Shown here: piece after piece, positions 28,145 to 39,886 of the stretch | Layout: each line of letters begins with the position of its first letter | How positions within the stretch are numbered: the stretch's first letter is position 1 | Assembly (NCBI GenBank): GCA_010909165.1 | Contig: VJWM01000219.1 | Span: forward strand, 124,001 to 188,000 | Direction: 5' to 3' | Length of the DNA: 64,000 nt | Origin: Anthoceros angustus | Taxonomy: Eukaryota; Streptophyta; Anthocerotopsida; Anthocerotales; Anthocerotaceae | Notes under the pieces: generated by a model | The model's input: the letters and a program-made list of their open reading frames with translations, nothing else | The model's database searches: none | What the model was told of the DNA's origin: nothing | Program-made: the position numbers and the translations under genes

Positions 28145-29632
28145 ATGAAGAACGAGACATGGGAGTTATGTCCTTTACCTGCTGGACGGAAGACAGTGAG
28201 TTGCAAATGGGTGTTTAAGCACAAGCTCAACGCCCAAGGTGAAATTGCCAGATATAAAAGTCGCCTTGTAGCCCAAGGATTTTCTCAAGTAGCTGGGGTC
28301 GATTTCAACGAAACCTTTAGTCCTGTAGTAAAGACCCAATCTATTAGGATGATGCTTGCTCTAGCAGCTGCCAAGGACTGGGATCTTGAGCAAATGGATG
28401 TCTCAACGGCGTTTCTATATAGAGACCTTGAGGAGGACATTTACATGGACCAACCTGAGGGTTTTAAACCCACCACCAAATGGGGTTTGCAAGCTGAAGA
28501 AGACTCTGTATGGCTTGAAGCAAAGCGCACGAGAATGGTACAAGTGCATCGACAAGTACCTAAAATCCATAGGCTTCATTCAGAACCCTGCTGATGCCAA
28601 TGTGTACACATATACTGAAGGAGAACACATGGTGATATTAGCACTCTATGTTGATGATGCGATTCTCGCGTCAAATAGCAGGAAGCTGTTGGATTGGGTT
28701 AAAGGCATGCTTCACAAGCAATATGATATGAAAGATATCGGAGCTCTTACCTTTGTGCTTGGTGTCCAGCTTATCCGTGATAGACCTAACAGGACCCTGA
28801 TCCTTCAAACAAAGTATATCAATGAAACACTTCGCCGTTTCAATCTGCAAGATGCAAAGCCCGTTAGTACACCTGGCAGTGTTGGTGTCAAACTCAGCTC
28901 TCTTCAGTGTCCTCAGGATGATACTGATCGAGAGGAAATGAGTGTGATTCCTTACTAACATGCAGTTGGATGTCTTAACTACATCATTGCGGACGACCAG
29001 ATATCCGGCGTTCATCGTAGATCTCGATTTGGAAAACTCGCCAGATCATTGGATCTTAAGCGAATCCTGCGCTATCTTAAAGGCACCTCCACACTTGGGC
29101 TATGCTTTAGAGGAACGGATGATGGGATCGGGTGGTAGGTTATGCGAGATCTTGGTGAGCAACCGATCCGGACGGTAGAGCATCTCACGCCTCTTGCTTC
29201 ATTCTTTCTGGAGCTGCAGTGAATTGGAGTTCTAAGAAACAAGTCTCAATCGCACTCTCATCTACAGAAGCTGAGTACAAGGCTTTGACTGATTCTGCTA
29301 AGGAGGCAGAATGGGAGCGGACCTTCCTGGCCGGTTTGCATTTCAAGCAGCTGGTTCCAACCACTATATTTTGTGATAATATGTCGACCATAGCACTGGT
29401 AGGGAATCCACGCTTCCACGCTCGCACAAAACACATAGAGATTCATCATCACTTTGTTAGGCACTCTGTTGAACGCAAAATCATCTCAATAGAACATATC
29501 TCTACAGAGCTTAATCCCGCAGATCTTCTCACTAAGAGTCTTTCTACTCTTAAGCACAACTTTCATACAGAAGCCCTTGGCTTAGTAGCTTACAATTCCT
29601 ACCTTCAGAATGCACCTCCTGAAGATGGCTAG
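28145..29632 (+). pseudogene. copia reverse transcriptase and RNase H
   Basis: RT begins NETWELCPLPAGRKTVSCKW and continues LVAQGFSQVAGVDFNETFSP and MDVSTAFLY. A frameshift near 28490 follows, then KKTLYGLKQSAREWYK and the catalytic LYVDDAILAS. A stop (TAA after VIPY) breaks the RT-RNase H link. RNase H at 29219-29632 is open: LSSTEAEYKAL, TIFCDNMSTIAL, ARTKHIEIHHHFVR and NPADLLTK. Together these encode the enzymes that copy element RNA to DNA; the frame breaks make this copy inactive. Confidence 0.9.
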
Positions 29633-29679
29633 CTAGAAGATCCTCAGTGCAAACAGGGGGATGAAGCTCGACGGCTCTA

Positions 29680-29710
29680 CACTACAGCAAAACAATGGGG
29701 TTTTTAACGC
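29680..29710 (+). repeat. left terminal inverted repeat of the CACTA element
   Basis: 31 bp; about three quarters of positions match the right terminus. Preceded by CTA. Confidence 0.9.
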
Positions 29711-31435
29711 AATATAAAACGCAATATTAACGCGTGGAGGCTCGGAATTACGTGCGAAGGTTTGGGCCAGGGCGTTATAAAAAGCATTATTGTGAGCTCG
29801 ATATTTCTTGGACATTAACGTGAGCAACTTACCGGATACCATGCCTTGCCCGGTGGCAGGTTGTGGGCTTGTTATCCGGTGCAGCCGGCAGGCTCGCCGC
29901 AGTTTTGACGGGCGTATAGTGGACGGGTTCGGGGCAGAAAGCGTGTCCCCGTATGTTCTACCGTCCGTGGTGGGCACCGGTCCGGCTTTGCCCGTCCCAG
30001 AATCCCGGGCTGCCACCAGAGTATCGCCGCCGACCCCGGTGCCTCGCTCGGCTCATTGTTTTGCGAATTCAAAAAACGGGCCACCTAGTGTCAGCGTATT
30101 CGACCGTCCTTGCCTCCTACTTTGATCGTCCTGCAGCGTGATGAAAGGCGGCTTCTCATAGGTGCAGCAACACACTCCATGATTGGCTCTTCATTAGTGC
30201 AATGGATTGGTGCAATGGATTAAAAACAGTGGATGTTCATTGGTGATTGACACGGTTCGAATTTGCTGCTCATTGGTGAATTGAGTCAATACGGATTGGC
30301 TTGCCATTGGTGGAAAGCATGCCCTTCATATTCGCGGGGGCGGCATTTTCAAACTTTACTAGCATCTGACGACCATTTCATTTAGGATTCGAATTTGAAA
30401 TTATAGTGACTCATTTAAGCATTGATTACATTATAGAATCTTTTAAGGCCAATATAATTAATAATTACTTGAACTTATAATTACTATTAACCGAGAGTTA
30501 AACTGTTTTCAAACCTGCTTAATTACAGGTTGTTAACCATATACCCTAATGATGCATAATACCTTCTAGAATAGTGTATGAATATCACGTGCATCGAGAA
30601 TATCTGAATATCGGCCTAGTAGTAGGAGGGTCCCTAATTACGCCAAGGCGTTGGCGCTCCACATGAACTAGGCGCATCAACTAAGCTAGATCTACTGGCG
30701 AAAGCGGAAATGGGGTTCGCTCCATTTATCTTCTTCAAACGCGCTTTGCCTTCCTTCCTTCCCATCGCGCTTACGCCGATATTGGGGCCCTTCTTCTTGA
30801 TAGCGCATAGATGGTGCCTTCGCCCTCCCCTGTTCATGTACATCAGACTTTCAGTTTGCAGAATCCTGCCAAATACTTGAAGACTGATGACAACTACACT
30901 CTGGAACGAATGCACAACAAATAAACAATGGACTGCTTACTTCCTCTTCCCTCCCTCGATGCAGTAATGCCCCTCCACCACTGGACACGGGAGACCCCAC
31001 TATTACACTCTGCAGAACATCCACATCAGCTCTGGCAGCCCCGGCGCCCTCAACCCTCAGCACTGCAACGGAAAACAAATGCTTTGTGCAAGCGTTCTTC
31101 CTTGACTTCGGAATGACACGTATTAAAGCACTGCATGCCCTTGACGGCACGCCTTCGCAGAACCAGGTTTGAAAAAACCAAATGCTTATCAAATCACCCT
31201 CGTCTCCCAGCTCGTCCCAGAATGACTGACCTTTCCTCGCAACGTACTCGTGTTATCCTCCTGTTCACGTCTGGTGGTGGAGGGGATAGAGACTCTCTTG
31301 TGTTCACCTCTCCCTCAGCCTCTTGTACATGTGCTTCGTCGACTGGGTAAGCCACTGAGTCCGAAGGCACATGCGCACATCCAAAACCAAGCCATGAGCA
31401 CAGATAGGAGACACAAGATTCCTACAACTAGGCGA
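29711..31435. other. left subterminal and non-coding part of the CACTA element
   Basis: Directly inside the terminus are repeats of TTAACGC/AACGCAATAT type. Related GTTATTATTTTATAAC blocks occur near the right end, as expected of subterminal transposase-binding arrays. No convincing gene up to 31435. Confidence 0.5.
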
Positions 31436-32310
31436 TCACATACTGCCCCGCGCCTCACCTTCCTTCGTCAGCGAAGCCCGGAAGGCTTCAACACCTTCCA
31501 TACCATGCTCCCCTACCCACGCTTCTTCAAGCGGTGTAGGCACCGTGTGGTACTTATGGTAAAACGCCTTTCTAAAGTCTGTTGCACCGCCCCGTCCATA
31601 GGGGTTGCACCCGCCACCTTCGTACTTAGCAATCCGGGCCTCTGTCGCGGTTCTCTGTTGTGCCCTCGGCCACTCACCATTGTTCTGATCAAGCACCTGT
31701 ACACCAAATTGAATCGCCCAAACCCACTCTTCTTTAGACACATTACCTGGGCGCAAGTGCTTCTCATAGTCGCCCCGTTTTCGCACATCTGCAGCTGCCA
31801 GCTTCACCCTCCCCAGGCAGAATGAATTCTTGGTCCGAGACCGTTGGGAGAACTGTTTGATGATGAAATCCCGGTTGGTAACTCCGGGGAAACTCTCTTG
31901 GATGATGTCAATCAACTCCGTGCGTAGCTCTGGTGAATGCTCCGACCAGGGCTTCAACAAAGTCATGCGTGTGTGCACTAGCTCCGACACTCTTTTCTGA
32001 AACCGGCGCTTGGAGCTCCCGCTCAACATCCCAAACATCTCATCTCGGACAACTTTGCCTGGACATGCTGCATCCTCGCTGCACACACGTCTAGCCTCAG
32101 CCAAAACTGCAGACCTCCCATGGATTTTCACGGCTGCCAAGAGAAAATCTTCCAGGTTGGCAGTCTTAAGGACTTCCCACGGGGCTGGAACACTCCCCCT
32201 CTCAGTGAGCATCTGCCCGCAAGTGGGGAGGAATGATGCCTCCCACATTTGTTCGAATGTCCGGGCTCCAACTCGATCCCAAAGCCTCCTCGCCGACCAA
32301 ACCATCAAAA
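31436..32310 (-). CDS. CACTA element ORF, unrecognised
   Basis: An open minus-strand frame of about 290 codons with regular protein-like composition. It includes FEQMWEASFLP, KRRFQKRVSELVHTRMTLLK, NRDFIIKQFSQRSRTKNSF and EEWVWAIQFGVQVL. The upstream end is probably an exon border, because GTGAGT...GCCAG precedes it, so no ATG is claimed. CACTA elements usually carry a second gene (TNPA-like, DNA-binding) besides TNP2. Its place downstream of the transposase on the same strand fits that role, but I cannot confirm it by sequence. Confidence 0.55.
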
Positions 32311-33835
32311 GGCGTCGGCGGCTGGCAGTCGCGTGTCTCCGCACTCACGTGGAATGGCTCGTTGATATCATCTTCCACTTGAGCGTCCTCCCACGGCGGT
32401 AGTCCTTCCCTATTCTCCACCCACGCATGGGCCATGGCTCCCTTCACATTCCCACATTGCCGCAAGACGCACGGAACAACTTGATTACAATTTCAAGGTG
32501 ATTTACGCCTCATGGGTGAGTCGAAGACAAAGCCATCTCTTACCTCGGGAGCACGGATGACAATTAATTTCCGTTGCGCCTTTGTGGACCGGGCACCGGA
32601 AACATCCGGATCAACAAGATTATGCACTTTGGGCAACACACTCAAGAATAGCGTCAGTGGTTAGAACCACCCCCGGTTTCCCAAACCCAGGTCCGCCGCC
32701 ACCCCTTGTCATATCAACGTATTTGCTCCATCCTTATTCACGCCCGACCTGCTGCCACAGTTTACACATCAGGCGGCAAGCATGGAAGTACAAGCGGATA
32801 TCGGCATAGCCACGCATGACTCGCGGGCCATTCATCAGCGCCACAATTTAAACATCAAGTGACGGATATCGATAAGATGCGGGCTTCAAGAATTCACGCC
32901 CGACCTGCTGCCACAATTTAAACATCAAAAGGTGCATGGAAGTACAATTTTAGCCACCTCGCGGGCTTCAAGATTGTAATTGAGACACAGAGATGGGGAC
33001 CATGCCTAAATATATTTTTGAGCCACCGGTGTCTAGGCTTTCTGGCACTTTCCACGCTGCTGCTCCCATAGCCCACCATCGCTAGGCGATCCATCATATG
33101 CATCACGCAATCCGTGCACCGCCATATTCGGTTGACACATATCCTACGCTTTGTGACGAACAAAGTGGCCAAGGGTTCATCTTTTGCATTCACGCCTGTT
33201 TCCTCCTTGTTGCCATGGTGCGCGTCTCGTACTGGTGTCGGCAACAACAACCGAGTTTGTGGCACCTGACCTTGAACGTGGAAGCTCATTGCTTGGTTTG
33301 TGGGAGAGGCCCAAGCCTGACGACGCCACCGATGCGAATGGAGACGCGGTCACATCAATGAACATCTTTATTTAAGGTAATCATCCATTATATAGAATAG
33401 ACTCCTACGGGACCCCACAAAGCAGGCCATATTTTGCTCCTACTCTACGACTGTGCTATCCCACCTAGCGTGGATGGGGGTGCATATCATCCATTGCCGT
33501 CGCTCAACCATGACGTCCGATGGGCAAATGCTTGAGTGGCGTGTTCGAAGCGTCGCGGTCGATTACATGATCCGCCCGTACACGCAAGGGCGTCGGTATC
33601 GACCAAAATCGGCTGTAATCACGGACCATGGAGGGCGGGTCGTGATCCGGTCACACTGCATGGACATTCGGCGAGCGAGCGAACATCGACCGTCGCACTC
33701 TACTTGAGAACACGCCGATCCAAAAGTACTCCGATGGTGTTGCCCCGATCATCTCGAATGATCCATAGACCCAACTATCTTGTGTTGCCTTCGATTGGCA
33801 TCCACCGCTTGTGTCCAAAATGATACCCCTTGAGT
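32311..33835. other. CACTA interior without a supported gene
   Basis: Short frames only. 32700-32960 contains near-duplicated phrases (CACGCCCGACCTGCTGCCAC..TT.A.ACATCA occurs twice), so local duplication is present here too. Confidence 0.4.
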
Positions 33836-36787
33836 TCAAACCCTGTATTGTATGACAAGCCGCGGCCCATTGCACAGCGCTCTAAATTCGGCCAGATTCG
33901 GGCTGTTGTTCCATACCCCGGCCGCAAGGCCTGCCCTTAACCACGTCTTGAAATCCACCTCATCCCGTTGGGCATGCCTATCGTACTCCTCACGGATGGG
34001 CCCCATAACTGCGGAATGCAACAACAAGTACCAATGCAGACGGCTGCGGTCGTCCGGGCTAAGCTCCACCTGTTTGCCCACGCCGATTGGGCGGTCTTCT
34101 TGAACAAAATCCGCACCGCCTCTTGTATAATGGCGATGCTCGGGTGTGCTTCGCCATAAACTCATCGCATAATGCATTGCCTCCATTGCAATGTAACCGT
34201 GGCCATACTTCCTCTGCAGCACGTTCGACATGATTCTTGATAAGCATATACCTTTCCAAAGGTACATCCAAAGGTATGCACTGTACCAAATACTTCTACC
34301 TCCTCCATAATATGGAATATCATATGCTGCATCGGGTTCCAAAAAGTTGACGGCATAAGTTGCTCAAGTGTGACCATAAGGTCGACAACCTCAAACTTCT
34401 TCATGGGTATCTCCGATATGGTGATTGCCTTTCCACATATCCACCTGTAAAGTTCGCTAAGGCGTGCAATTGCATTGTACTCCGGAGCATCCAATCGTCC
34501 TCTTAGGGCGATTGGCAAGTAGTACTCCATGATACAATGCCAATCATGGCTCTTGAGTCCAGATTACTTTTGGCCGGCAAAGCACGAATTTAAGTTGGCC
34601 CCAAAGCCGGTAGGTGGCCTCATTGCACGGATCTCGTCCTTCACTGCTTGAAGGTCACCTGCCTTCAAGACATATGAGGCCTCTGGCAGGTGTAACAAGT
34701 CATCCTCCTCCACTGGCCACAACCATGGCTTTGAGTCGTGTGACTCCATGTCTAAACGGGTTGCAAGTGTATCAGTCTGACCGGTCAGAATTCCCCATAT
34801 TGCCTTGTCATTGTTCATTTCTACATGCATTACATCCTTTGCCCATAGCTTGTGGATGCTGGTAAGGTAAGGGAGGGTGCGCAGGATAAGTGACTCCCGC
34901 GTAACTCCCCACGCCTTGGTGTTCCTCCTTTGCCGCATCACCGCCGCCCACATCTGCATTTCCAACAACGCCCAGGGACAACTGCGGGCGAGGCCGTGGT
35001 CGCACCGACTTTGTTATTGAACGCGTCCATATGGAACGACCTGCGGGTATCTGCCAAGTCGAGGCACCATCGGCGGGCGCCGGCATACAACATTTTATCT
35101 AAATGTGGTGACCACCGCGGCTCTAACCCTATACCACAATCAATACACGCGGAGTTTCCACGGACTTGCAAGCCCAACAAATTTCCCAAGCGGGATAGTC
35201 ACATGTTGCAAGCAGCAATGCTGCCCGAAGCTTGAAAACTCGCAGGTCGTCAACAGGCTTCGAGAAGTCTTCACAATCCACTCCCTCCCATAGCTCAGCC
35301 AATTCCGCTATCAAAGGCTGCAAATAGACATCCATGTTTGCCACTTGCTTGGGACCTGGAATCACCATTGACATGAGAATGCGTTCCTTCTTGGTGGAAA
35401 GCCAAGGTGGCAGGTTCTGGATGACCAGCAGCACTGGCCATATGGAGTAGGAGGTTGACCGATGGCCAGACGGATTAAGGCCGTCTGCACAAATAGAAAG
35501 ACGCACATTCCTGTCGTCGTCACCGAAATTGTCCACGCCGTCCAAAGCTGCCCACGCAGGCGTATCAGCTAGAATCCGCATTTTACCATCTTCACTTCGA
35601 TTGCGCGCCCACCAAGTCATATCCGTTGCCATGGAGGGGCATCTAAAGATCCGCCTCAGGCGCTCCACCAAAGGGAAGTGGAAATATGCCTTCCGCGAAA
35701 CCTTGTGCCGCCCAACTGGATTGCGGTAACGGGGTAGGCCGCAAAAGCAATGCGATTCCAGTGCTCGCCGGCCCCAAAACACACAGCAATCCTGCTCACA
35801 TGCATCTATGCGGTTACAATGCTGCCCCACCTGCAGAAGAATTTGCCTTGCTTCCCGCCGCGACTGGGGCAATTGGGCTGAGGCAGGAGCACCTCGCTCA
35901 CAACTCTGAAGACATCGGTGATTGCACTATCAGATAAGTTGTGTCTCTCCTGCACGCTCATAAGTGCGAGTGTACCGGACAACCGATCGGAGTCACTGAT
36001 GCAGCGCTCGGCTATATCGAACAACGGTTTCGAGGCCTCCTCATTGAGCGCTTGATGCCATTGATCGGGGAGAGACGATATGAAACCGTGCAAATGGTCA
36101 GCCGTGCCGACGTCGGCCTGGGTAGGAGGAGTTGGAACGTCCTGGTCTCGGTGGTCGCGGCAAGGACTCTGTCGCAGTGATTGAGTGTCATCTTCCTCTG
36201 CGGCATCACCACACGGCTCCCCACCGCGCATCACACCATGTGCATCAGATGCGCCGCGACGGTTGATATTGCTGATTCGCACCTAAGTCGTGCCAGATCC
36301 ACATTTTCGGTGAATCCTGCCATTGACGGTCCAGGCAGGTAGTCGATTGGGCGCCGTCCCTGCACCGAATTCAATGACGTCTGATCAATTTCCGGTTTGA
36401 ACGGATGCATCTGTAAATTCATGAAACGGATGTAATTGCCACTACTTTAAGACGTACCTCAGAGCGTGCTACGATATCCCAGTGCCGAGCATGGGCAAGC
36501 GCAATGTCCGCCCTCACGGGATGCTCGTTACCAATGCAATTAGGACATGGGCAACGACCTCTTGAAATCTGCCGATTGTGGACTGGAGCATCCGGATCCA
36601 TGGCCGACCACAACGCGTCAAGGTTGCGTGCAAGTGAGGTGTAAAAATGAAATGCAGGCCAAGGGGGTGGATGTATCAGGGCTGGACAAGGGTCCATAAC
36701 GGTCATCACGCTCGCGTAAGCTGGGCTAATGTGGCGTGAACGGGTCTCACATCCGATACGGTCATTAGTCATAGTACAGTACAACAA
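33836..36787 (-). CDS. TNP2-type transposase of the CACTA element (split frames)
   Basis: Successive minus-strand frames give the full family order. An N-terminal CPCPNC cysteine cluster (about 36540) comes first, then ERHNLSDSAITDVFRVVSE and the RNase-H-like core with CADGLNPSGHRSTSYSIWPV (here the family CDGLNPFG reads ADGLNPSG), LPPWLSTKKERILMSM, IPGPKQVANMDVYLQPLIAE and LRAALLLATCDYPAW. Further on are VMHVEMNNDKAIWG and the C-terminal domain ALRGRLDAPEYNAIARLSEL. The protein binds terminal and subterminal repeats and excises the element. Changes of frame may be introns or decay; I did not resolve every join, so activity is unknown. Confidence 0.8.
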
Positions 36788-36829
36788 CGGCTATCGCGTA
36801 CCAAACGTCAACATCTGCCGCACACTGTT

Positions 36830-37702
36830 TTGGGTGCAAAAAACACGCTTCATTCGAACTGTTTATGCTCCTGCCTTCGTCAGAAGCTATCCTTCGTACC
36901 TCTGCAGTGTGCATATTTACGCCACAGACAGCTTCTTCCGCAGTTCATCGATTTCACTAGGTGCAGTGCCAGCGGCAAGAGCATGTGTGATGGCAAATGC
37001 TCCAGCAGCAATGCTTCGGAGGGGCCAATCCCAATGCCGCCGATGCCCCCCTTCATTCCAGCAGCTGGGCTTGTCCGTGATGCGGAACTTGTGAGCAGCG
37101 GATCTTCATCGAGTTTCGTCCAGTGCGCAAATCAACGCCGTGAGCCACGACCGGTATGTGTTCACCCGATCTGGCAGTGGGAGAATGCACCTCACCTCCC
37201 TGCTGGAGATTATGTGTGTGCTCAAGCCTTCCGCGCGGATGAGGTCGAGGTCCCTGAAGTGTGGACGCCTGGACCAGGGCGTTGGGTATTGCAAGTAGTT
37301 GAGGGGACCGCCATAGAGTTGATGGAGAAAAGCAGCCACATTACACGCCTCAGCAATGATGATGCAGGCCCCTTGCCATTGCGCCCCACAATCCATGCAA
37401 GCAATGGCCGAAGGTGGTGGGTTGGATGTGCAAGGCGGCTAGGAGCCGGCATGCTAGACCGAGCAAAGGAGCTAGGTGAATTTGTAGCAGACGTGGTCGA
37501 GGCTATGAGGGGAGTGACACCCCTCTTGAACATCCCGATTGCCGCTGAGATCGGGACACCAGTCAGTAAGATGTTTTTTGTCCCACTTCTGTTTGGCCAA
37601 AAGTTTGATGTCCTTGTTGTAGATCTGGAGCCAGCATTTGGAGAGGGTTCGAGACCGGGAATCGGTTGCCGGCTGATTGGAGGCTCGGCGATGGAAGCCT
37701 GA
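36830..37702 (+). CDS. CACTA plus-strand ORF, divergent from the transposase, unrecognised
   Basis: A long open frame (about 290 codons counted from the upstream stop; no ATG at its very start) with good protein character in its second half: VHPIWQWENAPHLPAGDYVC, RRLGAGMLDRAKELGEFVAD and GQKFDVLVVDLEPAFGEG. A further frame continues to 37950 (LKELEQDILHLRLTRWGPK), possibly after a frameshift. It is transcribed away from the TNP2 gene, unlike classical En/Spm genes. No family recognised; a captured host fragment is possible. Confidence 0.45.
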   Translation: MGAKNTLHSNCLCSCLRQKLSFVPLQCAYLRHRQLLPQFIDFTRCSASGKSMCDGKCSSSNASEGPIPMPPMPPFIPAAGLVRDAELVSSGSSSSFVQCANQRREPRPVCVHPIWQWENAPHLPAGDYVCAQAFRADEVEVPEVWTPGPGRWVLQVVEGTAIELMEKSSHITRLSNDDAGPLPLRPTIHASNGRRWWVGCARRLGAGMLDRAKELGEFVADVVEAMRGVTPLLNIPIAAEIGTPVSKMFFVPLLFGQKFDVLVVDLEPAFGEGSRPGIGCRLIGGSAMEA

Positions 37703-37812
37703 AGGAGCTTGAGCAAGATATCTTACACCTCAGGCTAACCAGGTGGGGCCCAAAAGTTCAAGTTCGCTCTTTCGGGCCACCATGGGATCCAAAACGCCTC
37801 GTTCTGTGGACT

Positions 37813-39018
37813 GGGCCATCACGGCCGCTCCGGGAATTCAAAAGGGCACCCTGCAAGGTTGTCGGCACGCTGAAGATTGTTTCTTTGGATGTTGACAGGC
37901 AGCATGGCATCACCACATTGTCTCGCATGCCCTTCGTTTACAAGCGGTGAAGATTTTGTCTCGCTACTCGGATTTTGTTTCTAATGAGCGAGCTGGTTTT
38001 GAGGTGCCGAGCTTCACTCGCCATTGTGAAGACGTGCCATTGTGTTGGTAGCCGCAGAGGCTCACGATTCGGCAAGACGATGCATTCTTGTTTGAGCCGC
38101 GGACGTTGCGGCATGGTAGTGGACGTGCACGCCTCACTAGCGGGTGGAGCCTAGGCTTGCTTAGGGCAGATTCCTATGGCAGCTACCTCCAGAGGCATTG
38201 GTGAAACATGGGACTTGTCAATTTGCCGGAATTTGTAAATGGTTCAGAGATCAATAAATTACATGCTGAACTTGTTTGTGGAGTGCGAGTAGTACAGTGG
38301 TAGTACCCGTGGTATATTCTAGGTGAGGTCTCGTGCTCAACCCATGCTTTTTGTAATCGAATCAACCGGTCTTCAGAAAGATCTTACATACGAACGGTTG
38401 ATGTGGGACGGGCACGGACGGGTGGTGTGGACGGCACCAAGACGGGACCTGGGATGGGCCATCACGGCCGCTCCGAATTCAAAAGGCACCACGCAAGGTT
38501 GTCGACGCTGAAGATTGTTTCTTTGGATGTTGACAGTGCATGGCATCACCACATTGTCTCGCATGCCCTTCGCTTACAATGACAAAGGAAGATTTTGTCG
38601 CTACTCGGATTTTGTTTCTAATGAGCAGCTGGTTTTGAGGTCGAGAGCTTCACTCGCCATTGTGAAGACGTGCCATTGTGTTGGTAGCCGCAGAGGCTCA
38701 CGATTCGGCAAGACGATGTGCATTCTTGTTTGAGCCGCGGACGTTGCGGCGGATGGTGGTAGTGGGCGCACGCCTCACTAGCGGGTGGAGCCTAAACTTG
38801 CTTAGGCGATTCCTATGGCGCTACCTCCAGGCATTGGTGAAACATGGGACTTGTCAATTTTGAATTTGTAAATGGTTAGATCAATAAATTACATCCGAAC
38901 TTGTTTGTGGAGTCACAAGTAAGCCGGTGGTAGTGTATATTCTAGGTGAGGTCTCGTGCTCAACCCATGCTTTTATGGCCTTGAATCTTGCTTGGGTCTT
39001 CCAGAAAGATCTTACATA
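37813..39018 (+). repeat. tandem duplication of about 600 bp in the CACTA right part
   Basis: Unit 1 begins at 37813 and unit 2 at 38456, both with GGGCCATCACGGCCGCTCC. Both continue through TGAAGATTGTTTCTTTGGAT to AGAAAGATCTTACATACGA. Unit 2 is shorter through many small deletions. Confidence 0.85.
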
Positions 39019-39024
39019 CGAGCA

Positions 39025-39370
39025 GGTTGGCGGGGCGGGGGCAGCCACGGGGCCACGGACGGGCACCAAGACGGCACGGGATGGGCTCGAGGATGGCCAC
39101 GGGGCGGGCTCGAGGGGCAGCCACGGGGCCAGGATCGAGGCAGGCTCGGGGGCAGCCACGGGGCAGGCTCGGGGCGGCCACGGGGCCAGGCTCGGGGGCC
39201 ACGGGGCCAGGATCGAGGCAGGCTCGGGGCAGCCACGAGGGGCAGGCACCAAGGCGGGCGGGGGCAGCCGGGCACCAAGGCGGGCGGGGACGCACGGGGC
39301 GCGAGGGCGGGCACGGACGGGCTCGGGGGCCACGGGGCGGCACAAAGGCGGCGGTGGGACGAAGCGTGTG
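39025..39370. repeat. GC-rich minisatellite of the CACTA right end
   Basis: Degenerate short repeats built on GGGCTCGGGGCAGCCACGGG with dense runs of three or more G on the plus strand. A second, more diverged array lies at 40262-40570 in the duplicated junction. Open frames across it on both strands are by-products of composition. Confidence 0.85.
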
Positions 39371-39534
39371 AAGGCGTGGAGTCGGTGACATAGGCCGGAA
39401 ATAACGAGAGGGCGCAGCACGTTATTATGCAGTCCACCAAATATGCCCCGCACCCACCTCGAACGTTATATTCGAGTGCGATGTTATTATTTTATAACAC
39501 CAAAATAACGGGACTTGTCCACGTGATTTGGGAT

Positions 39535-39565
39535 GCGTAAAAAAACCCTATGTTGTGTAGTAGTG
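39535..39565 (-). repeat. right terminal inverted repeat of the CACTA element
   Basis: 31 bp ending GTGTAGTAGTG, followed by the CTA target duplication. A copy of this junction occurs again near 40735-40770. Confidence 0.9.
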
Positions 39566-39568
39566 CTA

Positions 39569-39886
39569 TCCAATCACCTGCCTTCACTTAATCCGGCGGC
39601 ATCTTCACCTCCACCGACAGGAGCAGTTTGATTTTCCATCCCACTATGCTCAGTCCCTGCTCAGTGATGTCCTCCATGGCTATTTCTGCTTGCTCTGTTC
39701 GCTGTGGCGCAGCTCGTTGCCTTCTATTGGCCTTGATCTTCAGCTCATCCATGGGTGCTGGCAGTGGGAAGGCTGCGATTGCCGGTGATTCTGACTATTA
39801 GGATGATCGCCATCGTTTTCAGTCTCGAGCTCGCTTCGCGCCTGTTGCCCGTTGCTAGTTTAACCCCTCTTGTGGTTAAGGGGGTG
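39569..39886 (+). other. copia 3' non-coding region and polypurine tract
   Basis: Sequence resumes the copia element after the CACTA insertion and ends in GGTTAAGGGGGTG immediately before the 3' LTR; this is the polypurine tract that primes plus-strand synthesis. Confidence 0.8.

Larger units (their letters stand above)
29680..39565. mobile_element. CACTA (En/Spm) DNA transposon nested in the copia element
   Basis: 9886 bp. The left terminus begins CACTACAGCAAAACAATGGG and the right terminus, read inward, begins CACTACTACACAACATAGGG. Both are 31 bp and end in TTTT..ACGC. The flanking CTA (29677-29679 and 39566-39568) is the 3-bp target duplication expected of CACTA elements. Inside are a TNP2-type transposase (minus strand), a second minus-strand ORF, a divergent plus-strand ORF and a repeat-rich right third. 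Removing 29680-39568 rejoins copia sequence between RNase H and the polypurine tract. Confidence 0.93.

Noticed and set aside
38881-39453. Gly/Arg- and Pro/Ala-rich frames of up to 190 codons
   Set aside because: They translate the GC-rich minisatellite on both strands; low complexity, not proteins.
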